Positions 7,120 to 14,772 of a stretch of DNA of 28,780 nt are shown here, in pieces. Under the pieces are notes generated by a model. That model saw nothing but the letters and a program-made list of their open reading frames with translations, was not told where the DNA came from and did no database searches. Where the stretch lies: the NCBI GenBank assembly GCA_900552955.1, contig USBO01000008.1:1-28780 (forward strand), written 5' to 3'. Position 1 is the first letter of the stretch; each line of letters starts with the position of its first letter. The DNA comes from an uncultured Alistipes sp. GTDB lineage: Bacteria > Bacteroidota > Bacteroidia > Bacteroidales > Rikenellaceae. A program made the position numbers and the translations under genes.

Positions 7120-8571
7120 ATGAAACCGATTGATTCTCTGATCGAAGCGACTGAGGTCGTAACCGTCCGCAATGCGGCGGGACAGGTCGTGCGGTCGCTG
7201 ACGTGCGACTCGCGCGAGGTCGCCGCCGGCAGTTGCTTCTTCGCTGTGGCGGGCACGGCGGCCGACGGCCATCGCTTCATCCCGCAGGCCGTCGCGGCGG
7301 GTGCCGTCGCCGTCGTCTGCGAGCGCATGCCCGAGACGCTGGCCGAGGGGGTCTGCTACGTCGCGGTGGCCGACACCCATGCGGCGCTGGCCGACATGGC
7401 GGCGGCCTTCTACGACCATCCCAGCCGCGAGCTGCGCTTGGTGGGCGTCACCGGCACCAACGGCAAGACCACCGTTGCCACGCTGCTCTACGACCTCTTC
7501 CGCCGGCTGGGCTACGAGGCGGGACTGATCTCTACGGTGGTCTACCGCGTGGGCGAACGGCGCATCGATTCGACCCACACCACCCCCGACGCCATCCGGC
7601 TCAACGCTCTGCTGCGCGAGATGGTCGACGCCGGCTGCGCCTACTGCTTCATGGAGGTGTCGTCGCACGCCGTCGTCCAGCAGCGCATCCGTGCCCTGCG
7701 CTTCGCCGGCGGGCTCTTCACCAACATCACCCACGATCACCTCGACTACCACAAGACCTTCGCCGCCTATATCGCGGCCAAGAAACGCTTCTTCGACGAG
7801 CTGCCCGCCGGCGCCTTTGCGCTGACGAACGCCGACGACCGCAACGGCCGCGTCATGGTGCAGAACACCCGTGCCGCTGTGTCCGCCTATTCGCTGCGCT
7901 CGGCCGCCGACTTCACGGGCCGCGTGCTGGAGCAGCATCTCGACGGGATGCTGCTGCGGCTGGGCGCCGACGAGGTGTGGGTGCGGTTCCTCGGGCGCTT
8001 CAACGCCTCGAATCTGCTGACCGTCTTCGGCGCCGCGCTGCTGCTGGGGGCCGACCGCACCGAGGTGCTCACGGCGCTGAGCTGCCTCGCGCCCGTGAGC
8101 GGCCGGCTCGAGTTCGTGCGCGCGGCCGACGGCCGCACGGCCGTGGTCGACTACGCCCACACGCCCGACGCGCTGGAGAATGTGCTGCGCACGCTGGGCG
8201 AACTCTGCTCCGGCGGCCAGCTCATCGTCGTCTGCGGCTGCGGCGGTGACCGCGACCGCACCAAGCGGCCCGAGATGGCCGCCGTGGCGGTGAAGTATGC
8301 CGCGACGGCGGTCTTCACCTCCGACAACCCGCGGCACGAAGACCCCGAGGCGATCCTCGACGAGATGATCGCCGGTCTACCGCCCGAGGCGCGCTACCTG
8401 CGCATCGCCGACCGCGGCGAGGCGATCCGCGCGGCGGCGATGCTGGCCCGTCCGGGCGACATCGTGCTGCTGGCGGGCAAGGGACACGAAACCTATCAGA
8501 TCGTGGGCGACGAACGCCGACATTTCGACGACCGCGAGCAGATCGAACGCATTTTTTCCATTCAACGCTAA
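7120..8571 (+). CDS. murE: UDP-MurNAc-L-Ala-D-Glu:meso-diaminopimelate ligase MurE
   Basis: MurE adds the third stem-peptide residue to UDP-MurNAc-dipeptide in the cytoplasm, using ATP. The protein has 483 residues from ATG at 7120. An in-frame ATG at 7108, one base after the ftsI stop, would add four. The ATP-binding loop GTNGKTT is at about residues 112-118. Family blocks follow: THTTPDAI, EVSSHAVVQQR, the NITHDHLDYHKTF region, and YAHTPDALENVL. SDNPRHEDP contains the DNPR motif (402-405), which marks acceptance of meso-diaminopimelate rather than lysine, so this organism should have DAP-type peptidoglycan. It is in the dcw operon, 42 bases ahead of mraY. Confidence 0.96.
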   Translation: MKPIDSLIEATEVVTVRNAAGQVVRSLTCDSREVAAGSCFFAVAGTAADGHRFIPQAVAAGAVAVVCERMPETLAEGVCYVAVADTHAALADMAAAFYDHPSRELRLVGVTGTNGKTTVATLLYDLFRRLGYEAGLISTVVYRVGERRIDSTHTTPDAIRLNALLREMVDAGCAYCFMEVSSHAVVQQRIRALRFAGGLFTNITHDHLDYHKTFAAYIAAKKRFFDELPAGAFALTNADDRNGRVMVQNTRAAVSAYSLRSAADFTGRVLEQHLDGMLLRLGADEVWVRFLGRFNASNLLTVFGAALLLGADRTEVLTALSCLAPVSGRLEFVRAADGRTAVVDYAHTPDALENVLRTLGELCSGGQLIVVCGCGGDRDRTKRPEMAAVAVKYAATAVFTSDNPRHEDPEAILDEMIAGLPPEARYLRIADRGEAIRAAAMLARPGDIVLLAGKGHETYQIVGDERRHFDDREQIERIFSIQR

Positions 8572-8584
8572 TTTTTCACAATCC

Positions 8585-8600
8585 GCCGGCCTCGGCCGGC
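8585..8600 (+). other. Short GC hairpin between murE and mraY
   Basis: GCCGGC (8585-8590), CTCG, GCCGGC (8595-8600) form a perfect 6-base stem with a 4-base loop, 13 bases ahead of the mraY ATG. No T-run follows, so it is not a classical terminator. It could affect mRNA processing or mraY translation, or be chance in GC-rich DNA. Confidence 0.35.
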
Positions 8601-8613
8601 ACCTTATCGACGT

Positions 8614-9861
8614 ATGCTTTACCATCTTTTCCGCTACCTCGACCTCGCCTACGACCTGCCCGGCGCAGGTATGTTCCAGTACATTTCGTTCCGCTCGGCG
8701 CTGGCCGTGATGTTGGCGCTCCTCATCACGATCACCTTCGGCCAGCGGATCATCCGTTTCATGCAGCGCCGTCAGATCGGCGAGGAGATCCGCAACCTCG
8801 GCCTCGAAGGCCAGCTCCAGAAGCGGGGTACGCCCACGATGGGCGGCGTGATGATCCTGCTGGCCGTGCTGGTTCCGGTGCTGCTCTTCGGCCGGCTGGA
8901 CAACGTCTATATCCAGCTGATGCTCGTCTCGACGGTCTGGCTGGGGCTGCTGGGCTTCATGGACGACTATATCAAGGTCTTCCGTCACAACAAGGAGGGG
9001 CTCAAGGGCAAGTTCAAGATCGTGGGGCAGGTGGGCCTCGGCATCATCGTCGGCACGGTGATGTGCGTTTCGCCCGATGTGGTGGTGCGCGACAAGGTGG
9101 TCGAACCCGTCGAACATCTCTTTCTCGATGACGGCGGCGAGGTGATCGAGAGCGTCACGACGAATCGCGTGGTGATGGGCACCGAGAGTGTCAAGACCAC
9201 CCAGACGACGATCCCCTTCGTCAAGAACAACGAGTTCGACTACGCCTGGTTCACGGGCGGCAACCGCGTGGCCACGTGGATTCTCTACGTGCTGGTGGCC
9301 ATCTTCGTCGTTACGGCTGTCTCCAACGGCGCCAACCTGACCGACGGGCTCGACGGGCTGGTCTCGGGCGTTTCGGCTCCGATCGTGGTGGTGCTGGCGA
9401 TTCTGGCCTATCTGTCGGGCCACATCGTCTATGCCGACTACCTCAACATTATGTTCATCCCGGGCGCGGGCGAACTGGTGGTCTTCGCTGCGGCCTTCAC
9501 CGGCGCGCTGATCGGCTTCCTGTGGTACAACTCGTTTCCTGCCCAGACCTTCATGGGCGACACGGGTTCGCTGGCCATCGGGGGCATTATCGCCGTCTTC
9601 GCCCTCTGCATCCGCAAAGAATTGTTGCTTCCGATCCTTTGCGGCGTGTTTTTTGTTGAGAGTTTGTCCGTTATGATGCAGGTCTCCTTTTTCAAGTACA
9701 CCAAACGCCGTTACGGCGAAGGCCGGCGCATCTTCCTGATGTCGCCCATCCACCACCACTACCAGAAACGTGGGATCTTCGAGACCAAGATCGTCATCCG
9801 CTTCTGGATCGTCAGCCTGCTGCTGGCGTTGGCGACGCTTGCGACGCTCAAAATCCGTTAA
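8614..9861 (+). CDS. mraY: Phospho-MurNAc-pentapeptide transferase MraY
   Basis: MraY transfers phospho-MurNAc-pentapeptide from UDP to undecaprenyl phosphate, making lipid I at the inner face of the plasma membrane. The 415-residue polytopic protein has the family signatures: KRGTPTMGGVMIL (about 70-82), GFMDDYIKV with the aspartate pair 117-118, NLTDGLDGL (241-249), FMGDTGSLAIGG, and the late SPIHHHYQKRG. It is about 55 residues longer than E. coli MraY, mostly because of a polar insert at about 152-210 (acidic, with several TT pairs). I believe this insert is usual in Bacteroidota MraY. It follows murE after 42 bases and precedes the DUF4369-like gene by 15. Confidence 0.96.
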   Translation: MLYHLFRYLDLAYDLPGAGMFQYISFRSALAVMLALLITITFGQRIIRFMQRRQIGEEIRNLGLEGQLQKRGTPTMGGVMILLAVLVPVLLFGRLDNVYIQLMLVSTVWLGLLGFMDDYIKVFRHNKEGLKGKFKIVGQVGLGIIVGTVMCVSPDVVVRDKVVEPVEHLFLDDGGEVIESVTTNRVVMGTESVKTTQTTIPFVKNNEFDYAWFTGGNRVATWILYVLVAIFVVTAVSNGANLTDGLDGLVSGVSAPIVVVLAILAYLSGHIVYADYLNIMFIPGAGELVVFAAAFTGALIGFLWYNSFPAQTFMGDTGSLAIGGIIAVFALCIRKELLLPILCGVFFVESLSVMMQVSFFKYTKRRYGEGRRIFLMSPIHHHYQKRGIFETKIVIRFWIVSLLLALATLATLKIR

Positions 9862-9876
9862 TCGAAACCAAATACG

Positions 9877-10599
9877 ATGAATGCCATGAAAAAAATCTGG
9901 ATTGCGACGCTGTTGCTTCTCGGCAGCTTCGCCGCGCAGGCGCAGACTCCGGCGCCGCTCAAGGGACGCATTGCCGTGCAGGTTCCGCGCGCCGATCTGC
10001 GGCTCTGTTACGAAGAGTACGACAAGGTTTTCTCGGGCGGGACGCGTACGGCGCAGACCGATCTCGACGGCAAGTACATGCTGCCCGACGACGATAAGAT
10101 CTATGCCGTCACGCTCCACCGCCGCGACGATGCTGCCGACGCTCCTGCGCTGGCCAGCTTCTTCATCCTGCCGGGCGAGCAGCTCGAAGTGCTGGGCCTG
10201 TTCCAGGACGAAGATACGTTCGACTGGCGTGTCAAGGGATCGCCCGTCTTCGAGGCCGACTACGCTTACGGCAAGGAGCACCGCCGCGAGGAGCTTCGCG
10301 CCGCGACGCTGCGCCGCCAGAATTTGGCCGGCGAGTGGGACGACCTGTCGCCCGAGCGCCAGCGCCAGCTCAACAACGAGCTGCGTCTGCTCGAGCGCGG
10401 CATCAAGGCGCGCCGCTGCGCCTACATCCGCGAGAATCCCGCCTCGCCGCTGTCGGCCTACTACTTCACCTGCCAGCCCTTCCCGATCGAGGAGGTCGTG
10501 GAGTACTACTCGATGCTGTCGCCTTCGCTGCGCGAGGGGCGCTATGCGCCGATCCTCAACTTCGTCTGCGAGATGTACCAACGCATTCTCAACGCCTGA
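9877..10599 (+). CDS. Exported DUF4369-like protein of unknown function inside the dcw operon
   Basis: This 240-residue protein starts with a clear type I signal peptide (MKK, a hydrophobic core, then an AQAQ cleavage region at about residue 23), so it should be periplasmic. The mature N-terminal half, LKGRIAVQV, TRTAQTDLDGKYMLP and then FFILPGEQLEVLG, has the rhythm of the DUF4369 beta-domain. That domain precedes thioredoxin-like domains in Bacteroidota thiol-disulfide proteins. Here the C-terminal half is helical and charged (ERQRQLNNELRLLERGIKARR), carries ASPLSAYYF, and has no CXXC, so no redox domain is visible. The gene sits 15 bases after mraY and 13 before murD, in the same direction, and is therefore co-transcribed with cell-wall genes. 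I infer an envelope role but cannot name one. ATG at 9886 is an alternative start. Confidence 0.75.
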   Translation: MNAMKKIWIATLLLLGSFAAQAQTPAPLKGRIAVQVPRADLRLCYEEYDKVFSGGTRTAQTDLDGKYMLPDDDKIYAVTLHRRDDAADAPALASFFILPGEQLEVLGLFQDEDTFDWRVKGSPVFEADYAYGKEHRREELRAATLRRQNLAGEWDDLSPERQRQLNNELRLLERGIKARRCAYIRENPASPLSAYYFTCQPFPIEEVVEYYSMLSPSLREGRYAPILNFVCEMYQRILNA

Positions 10600-10612
10600 T
10601 CCGCATACCCGA

Positions 10613-11965
10613 ATGAAGAGACTGGTTGTATTGGGCGGCGGGATCAGCGGCTACGGCTCGGTGATCCTCGCCCGCAGAAAGGGCTACGATGTCTTTCTGT
10701 CCGACAGCGGCCGCATCGCCGACCGCTACCGCATGAAGCTCGAAGCATGGGGCGTGCCCTACGAGGAGGGCGGCCACAGCGAGGAGCGCATCCTCGCCGC
10801 CTCGGAGTGCGTCAAATCGCCCGGCATTCCCGACTCGGCGCCTATCGTGCGCAAGCTGCGCGAGCGGGGCGTACCGGTGATCTCCGAGATCGAGTTCGCG
10901 GGCCGCTACCTCGACGGCGCGCGCACGATCTGCATCACCGGATCGAACGGCAAGACCACCACCACGTCGCTCGTTTACAAGATTCTGCGCGACGCGGGCT
11001 ACAACGTCGCTTTGGGCGGCAACATCGGCGAGAGTTTCGCCTACTCGGTGGCTACGGGCCATTTCGACTGGTACGTTCTGGAGCTCAGCTCGTTCCAGTT
11101 GGACGGCATGTTCCGCTTTCGGGCCGACATCGGCGTGCTGACCAACATCACGCCCGACCATCTCGACCGCTACGACCACTCGTTCGCCAAATACGCCGCC
11201 GCCAAGATGCGCATCGCACAGAACCAGCGCGCCGGCGACAGCTTCATCTACTCGGCCGACGACGAGACGATCTGGTCGCTGCTGCCCTCCTGCCGGCTGC
11301 CGCAGCGGCAGCTTCCCTTCGCCGCCCGTGCGGCCGTGGCCGGCAGCGACGGCGACGCCTTCCTGAGCGGCGACGGCCGCTTCACGGCCACCGTGGGCGA
11401 CCGCTCGGTGACGGTCGACACGCGCCGCATGCGCATCGGCGGTCTGCACAACGCCTACAACGCCATGGCTGCAGCGCTGGCCGCGCTGGCCGCAGGCGTC
11501 GAGCCCGACCGCATCCGCCGTTCGATCTGCGCCTTCGCGCCGGTCGAACACCGCCTCGAACCCGTGCGCGAGTCGGGCGGCGTGCTGTGGATCAACGACT
11601 CGAAGGCCACCAACGTCGATTCGGTATGGTATGCGCTCGAGAGCATGACACGCCCCGTGGTGTGGATCGCCGGCGGCACCGACAAGGGCAACGACTACGA
11701 ACCGCTCAAGGCGTTCGCCCGCGAGAAGGTGCACACGCTTGTCTGCATGGGCGTCGACAACCGCAAGCTGGCCGACGCCTTCACGGGTGTCGTGCCCGAG
11801 GTGATCTCCACGGCTTCGCTCGACGAAGCGATGGAGGCCGCGCGCCGTGCCGCCCGTTCGGGCGATGCCGTGCTGCTGTCGCCCGCCTGCGCGTCGTTCG
11901 ACCTGTTCAGAAACTACGAGCAGCGGGGCGAGCTGTTCAAACGCTGGGTCGGCGAACACCTCTGA
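10613..11965 (+). CDS. murD: UDP-MurNAc-L-alanine:D-glutamate ligase MurD
   Basis: MurD adds D-glutamate to UDP-MurNAc-L-Ala in the cytoplasm with ATP. The 450-residue length is typical. The N-terminal GGGISGYGSV (about 8-17) is the Rossmann-like nucleotide fold that binds the UDP moiety. ITGSNGKTTT (108-117) is the ATP loop. Also present are LELSSFQLDGM, NITPDHLDRY, EHRLEPV, INDSKATNVDSV and the AGGTDKGNDY block. The open frame extends far upstream of 10613, but that part overlaps the DUF4369-like gene in another frame. MKRLVVLGGG is the expected family start. The gene lies in the dcw operon, with 54 bases before ftsW. Confidence 0.96.
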   Translation: MKRLVVLGGGISGYGSVILARRKGYDVFLSDSGRIADRYRMKLEAWGVPYEEGGHSEERILAASECVKSPGIPDSAPIVRKLRERGVPVISEIEFAGRYLDGARTICITGSNGKTTTTSLVYKILRDAGYNVALGGNIGESFAYSVATGHFDWYVLELSSFQLDGMFRFRADIGVLTNITPDHLDRYDHSFAKYAAAKMRIAQNQRAGDSFIYSADDETIWSLLPSCRLPQRQLPFAARAAVAGSDGDAFLSGDGRFTATVGDRSVTVDTRRMRIGGLHNAYNAMAAALAALAAGVEPDRIRRSICAFAPVEHRLEPVRESGGVLWINDSKATNVDSVWYALESMTRPVVWIAGGTDKGNDYEPLKAFAREKVHTLVCMGVDNRKLADAFTGVVPEVISTASLDEAMEAARRAARSGDAVLLSPACASFDLFRNYEQRGELFKRWVGEHL

Positions 11966-11983
11966 CCCTTTCCGATGACGAAT

Positions 11984-11998
11984 CCCTCCGCCGGAGGG
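11984..11998 (+). other. Short GC hairpin between murD and ftsW
   Basis: CCCTCC (11984-11989) and GGAGGG (11993-11998) pair across a 3-base loop in the 54-base murD-ftsW gap. No T-run follows. It resembles the hairpin in the murE-mraY gap in size and placement only, not in sequence, and may be chance. Confidence 0.3.
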
Positions 11999-12019
11999 CG
12001 ACTGACAACACGACTGTAA

Positions 12020-13303
12020 ATGAAAGAGTCCGCTTCCCCTGAAACAACCGCCCCCGCGCCGTCCGGCGGCCTGCGGGCGATGCTCGGCTCGGTGTTCACC
12101 GGCGACCGCGTGCTGTGGATCATCATCGCGGCGCTGGCCGTCGTTTCGGTGCTGGTGGTCTACTCGTCGACCGCCAAGATGGCCTACGACGCCCATACGG
12201 CGCGGTCGACGGCCCATTTCCTGCGGCAGCAGCTGGGCATCCTGATCCTCTGCGTCCCGATCATCGTCATCGTCCACAAGATCAACTGCCGCGTTTACAA
12301 CCGGCTGGCGCCGCCGGTCTATGCGCTGAGCCTGCTGCTGACGGTAGCCGTCTATTTCATCGGCGCCACGACCAACGGCGCTGCGCGGTGGATTCCCGTC
12401 GCGGGATTCCAGTTCCAGCCCTCGGAGGCGCTCAAGGTCGCCACGATCCTGCTGCTGGCGCGCCGCCTCTCTTCGCGTCAGAGCAGGATCGACCGCCTGC
12501 GGATCGTCCCGTCGCTCAACCCCCTGCGGTGGCGCACGCCGGCGCAGCGCAAGATCTGGCGCGAGGGGACGATCCCCATCCTGCTGCCTGTCGTGCTGTC
12601 GTGCGTGGTGATCTTTCCGGCCCATACGTCGTCGGCGATGCTGGTCTTCCTCACCTCGCTGGTCATGATGCTCATCGGACGCGTGCGCGTGAGCGAACTG
12701 GTGCGGCTCGTGGGACTGGCCTGTGCGGCGCTGCTGCTGGCCGGTACGCTCAGGCTGGGGCGCAGCGAGACGGCGGGCGGACGCGTGAGCACGTGGATCG
12801 ACCTGTGGACGACGTCGCAGACCGAGAAACCCATCGACCGGCTCACCGACACCGAACGGTCGATGATCGCCATCCACAACGGCGGCCTGCTGGGCGAGGG
12901 CGCCGGCCAGAGCGCCATGCGCGTCGAGATGATCCACCCCGAGAGCGACTACGCCTATGCCTTCTTCGTCGAGGAGTACGGCATCATCCTGGCCGGCATC
13001 CTGCTGCTGCTCTACCTGTGGATTTTCTTCCGCGCGCGGGAGATCTTCGTCCGCTGCGGCACGGCCTTTCCCGGGCTGCTGGTCTTGGGGCTGGCGCTCA
13101 TGATTACGTGTCAGGCGCTGCTGCACGTGATGGTGACGGTCAATCTGATGCCCGAGACGGGGCAGACGCTGCCGCTCATCTCGCGCGGCGGCTCGTCGGT
13201 GCTCTTCACGGTCATCGCCCTGGGAATGATCCTCGGCGTGAGCCGTCAGAATGACGAGCATTCGCACGACACGCCCCGCTCGGAGTCGATCTATGAACGC
13301 TGA
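12020..13303 (+). CDS. ftsW: SEDS peptidoglycan glycosyltransferase FtsW
   Basis: FtsW polymerises lipid II into glycan strands at the septum, working with FtsI. The 427-residue protein has a polar cytoplasmic N-terminus, then about ten membrane segments beginning near residue 31. SEDS signatures are visible: NGAARWIPVAGFQFQPSEALK, the GEGAGQS loop followed by HPESDYAYAFFVEEYG, and ISRGGSSVL near the C-terminus. In the last motif an Arg takes the position that is often Tyr (ISYGGSS). A basic cytoplasmic loop of about 40 residues (RRLSSRQSRIDRLR... to ...RKIWREG) is longer than in E. coli. Placement after murD favours FtsW over RodA. It is the last gene of this dcw cluster, and a minus-strand gene faces it. 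Confidence 0.92.
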   Translation: MKESASPETTAPAPSGGLRAMLGSVFTGDRVLWIIIAALAVVSVLVVYSSTAKMAYDAHTARSTAHFLRQQLGILILCVPIIVIVHKINCRVYNRLAPPVYALSLLLTVAVYFIGATTNGAARWIPVAGFQFQPSEALKVATILLLARRLSSRQSRIDRLRIVPSLNPLRWRTPAQRKIWREGTIPILLPVVLSCVVIFPAHTSSAMLVFLTSLVMMLIGRVRVSELVRLVGLACAALLLAGTLRLGRSETAGGRVSTWIDLWTTSQTEKPIDRLTDTERSMIAIHNGGLLGEGAGQSAMRVEMIHPESDYAYAFFVEEYGIILAGILLLLYLWIFFRAREIFVRCGTAFPGLLVLGLALMITCQALLHVMVTVNLMPETGQTLPLISRGGSSVLFTVIALGMILGVSRQNDEHSHDTPRSESIYER

Positions 13304-13396
13304 TCCGATGGCGTGCCGCTGCCGGAGCTTTCATCCGGCGCCGTGCGCTGCGGCTGCCCGTTCCGCTCAGGTGCCGGACGACGCTCGTCTTCCTGC

Positions 13397-13436
13397 CCGA
13401 AGGGGCTGCCGAGCGCCTATGCCATGCGCCCTTCGG
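13397..13436. terminator. Possible weak hairpin between convergent ftsW and yeiH-like genes
   Basis: CCGAAGGG (13397-13404) and CCCTTCGG (13429-13436) form an 8-base stem with a 24-base loop in the 169-base gap between the convergent genes. No T-run follows on either strand, so terminator function is uncertain. The rest of the gap (13304-13472) holds only short frames with unconvincing composition; I see no gene in it. Confidence 0.3.
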
Positions 13437-13472
13437 AGCTGAGTCCGATGACAGGTGCGCCGCCCGTCCGGA

Positions 13473-14483
13473 TTATGAGATCCATTCGGTCAGCAGGTAA
13501 CCTCCGCCCAGCAGCCATAGATAGAGCAGTCCGGCCAGCGCGAAGGGTTTGAATCCTGCCCGTTTGAACTTCTCGATGCTGGTCTCGGCGCCCAGTGCCG
13601 TCATGGCCATCGTCAGCAGAAATGTGTCCAGCGCGTCGATCCCTTCGACCAGCGTGCGGGGTAGCAGGTCGAGCGAGTTGAACCCGATAACGGCCAGAAA
13701 ACCGAATGCGAACCACGGCACGGTGATCTTCGTGCGGGCGCTCCTGTCTTTCGTGCGTCGTGCCGCCAGCAGCCCCAACGCCAGCAGCACGGGTGCGAGC
13801 ATCATCACGCGAATCATCTTGACGATGATGGCGCCGTCGGCGATCGCGGGACTCATGGCGTTGCCCGCCCCGACGACGTGAGCCACTTCGTGCAGCGTCG
13901 CACCCGTGTAAAGGGCCATCTGTTCGGGTGTCAGGCCGAGCAGCCCCGTCCGCCACAGCGCAGGAAAGAGGAACATCGAGACCGTGCCGAAGATCACCAC
14001 CGTCGAGACCGCGACTGCCGTCTTGTGCGGCTCGGCCTTCACGACGGGTTCTGCGCCCAGTACGGCCGCGGCGCCGCAGATGGCGCTGCCTGTCGAGGTG
14101 AGCAGGGCCAGATCGTCGTCCATCTTCAGTGCCCGTCCCAGCACGATTCCCAGCACGAGCGTCCCGACCACCACCGCCGTGTCGATGGCGATGGCCGGCG
14201 CGCCGATGGCCGTCACGCTCTGAAAGGTCAGCCGGAAACCGTAGAGCACGATGCCTGCGCGTAGCAACTGCTTCGAGCAGAAGAGGATGCCCGGCACCCA
14301 TGTTTCGGGCAGGTGGTTGCGCAGGCTGTTGGCGTAGAGCATGCCGAGCAGGATGCCCAGAATCAGCGGACTGAGCGAGAGGCTGCGCGCCGCCTGTGTG
14401 TCCGCCAGATAGAATGCCGCACACGAAAAGAGTGCGATGAGCAGAATGCCGTGGAGGATGCTGCCTCGTTTTTCGGAGAACAT
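13473..14483 (-). CDS. YeiH family (UPF0324) putative anion exporter
   Basis: This 336-residue membrane protein has about nine to ten hydrophobic segments and the marks of the YeiH/UPF0324 family: ILGILLGMLYANSL early, KQLLRAGIVLYGFRLT, TGSAICGAAAV in the middle, GATLHEVAHVVGAGNAM, and KITVPWFAFGFLAVIGFNSL late. Family members are annotated as putative sulfate exporters from limited evidence, and the true substrate is unknown. It is a single-gene unit that converges on ftsW. A TAnnTTTG box lies at 14639-14646, leaving an unusually long leader of about 150 bases. That may carry regulation. Confidence 0.88.
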   Translation of the reverse strand: MFSEKRGSILHGILLIALFSCAAFYLADTQAARSLSLSPLILGILLGMLYANSLRNHLPETWVPGILFCSKQLLRAGIVLYGFRLTFQSVTAIGAPAIAIDTAVVVGTLVLGIVLGRALKMDDDLALLTSTGSAICGAAAVLGAEPVVKAEPHKTAVAVSTVVIFGTVSMFLFPALWRTGLLGLTPEQMALYTGATLHEVAHVVGAGNAMSPAIADGAIIVKMIRVMMLAPVLLALGLLAARRTKDRSARTKITVPWFAFGFLAVIGFNSLDLLPRTLVEGIDALDTFLLTMAMTALGAETSIEKFKRAGFKPFALAGLLYLWLLGGGYLLTEWIS

Positions 14484-14632
14484 ACGGTCTTCGTGTCGGG
14501 TCCGGCGTTGCGTTCGTAATCGGTGAGCGGTCGTGCGGCGGGGGATGCGCCGAACCCCTGACCCGACGCTGCGAGCGCCGGACCCCCTGTCGCCGACTCT
14601 GCGGGTGACATGGCGCTGCGCCGGCTCCCTTT
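14484..14632 (-). promoter_or_regulatory. Long GC-rich leader of the yeiH-like gene, possibly structured
   Basis: Between the predicted transcription start (about 14632) and the ATG at 14483 lies a leader of about 150 bases. On the minus strand CCGGCGCT, CGC, AGCGTCGG (14581 down to 14563) forms an 8-base stem with one G-U pair and a 3-base loop. GGGG (14558-14555) can pair with CCCC (14544-14541) just downstream. I could not match it to a riboswitch class: fragments such as CCCGCAGAGT recall the cobalamin consensus, but the B12-box sequences are not convincing. Confidence 0.35.
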
Positions 14633-14638
14633 CCGCGC

Positions 14639-14646
14639 CAAAGGTA
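14639..14646 (-). promoter_or_regulatory. Bacteroidota -7 promoter element for the yeiH-like gene
   Basis: The minus strand reads TACCTTTG, a perfect TAnnTTTG match. It is about 156 bases from the ATG at 14483, much further than in the other units of this window (about 20 to 50 bases). No clear -33 element is present at 19-21 bases. Confidence 0.45.
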
Positions 14647-14719
14647 CGACATCCGTCGCAGATCGGTGCGTTTTTACGAACAAAAGCAAAGAATGTGCAC
14701 GTTAATCGAAAAAAAGTAT

Positions 14720-14727
14720 TACTTTTG
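14720..14727 (+). promoter_or_regulatory. Bacteroidota -7 promoter element for mdh
   Basis: TACTTTTG matches TAnnTTTG and lies 46 bases before the ATG of mdh in a locally AT-rich patch. A weak -33-like TGTG is at 14694-14697. Confidence 0.55.
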
Positions 14728-14772
14728 TGGTGCGAATCACTGTTAATTCTCTAACAATAATAATTGCAAGTT

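Noticed and set aside
8585..11998. A shared repeat family formed by the murE-mraY and murD-ftsW hairpins
   Set aside because: The two hairpins differ in sequence, stem and loop. They share only the GC-rich character that any small inverted repeat has here.
10589..13267. Long antisense open frames, up to 999 residues (for example the minus frames at 4731-7328, 10589-13267 and 24603-27602)
   Set aside because: They lie opposite clearly identified genes, have His/Arg/Gln/Val-rich compositions, and show no motifs. High GC at third codon positions removes stops from the complementary frames.
13251..13442. A 49-residue frame starting with the ATG that overlaps the end of ftsW (13294)
   Set aside because: Its product is Cys/Arg/Pro/Ala-rich and has no relation to MurG or any other dcw protein. 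Its position as a coupled downstream gene is attractive, but the composition is that of noise.
14484..14689. Cobalamin-riboswitch-like fragments in the yeiH leader
   Set aside because: Short pieces such as CCCGCAGAGT and GAAGACC resemble the consensus, but the B12-box sequence and the required helices are not convincing. Such pieces occur easily in GC-rich DNA.
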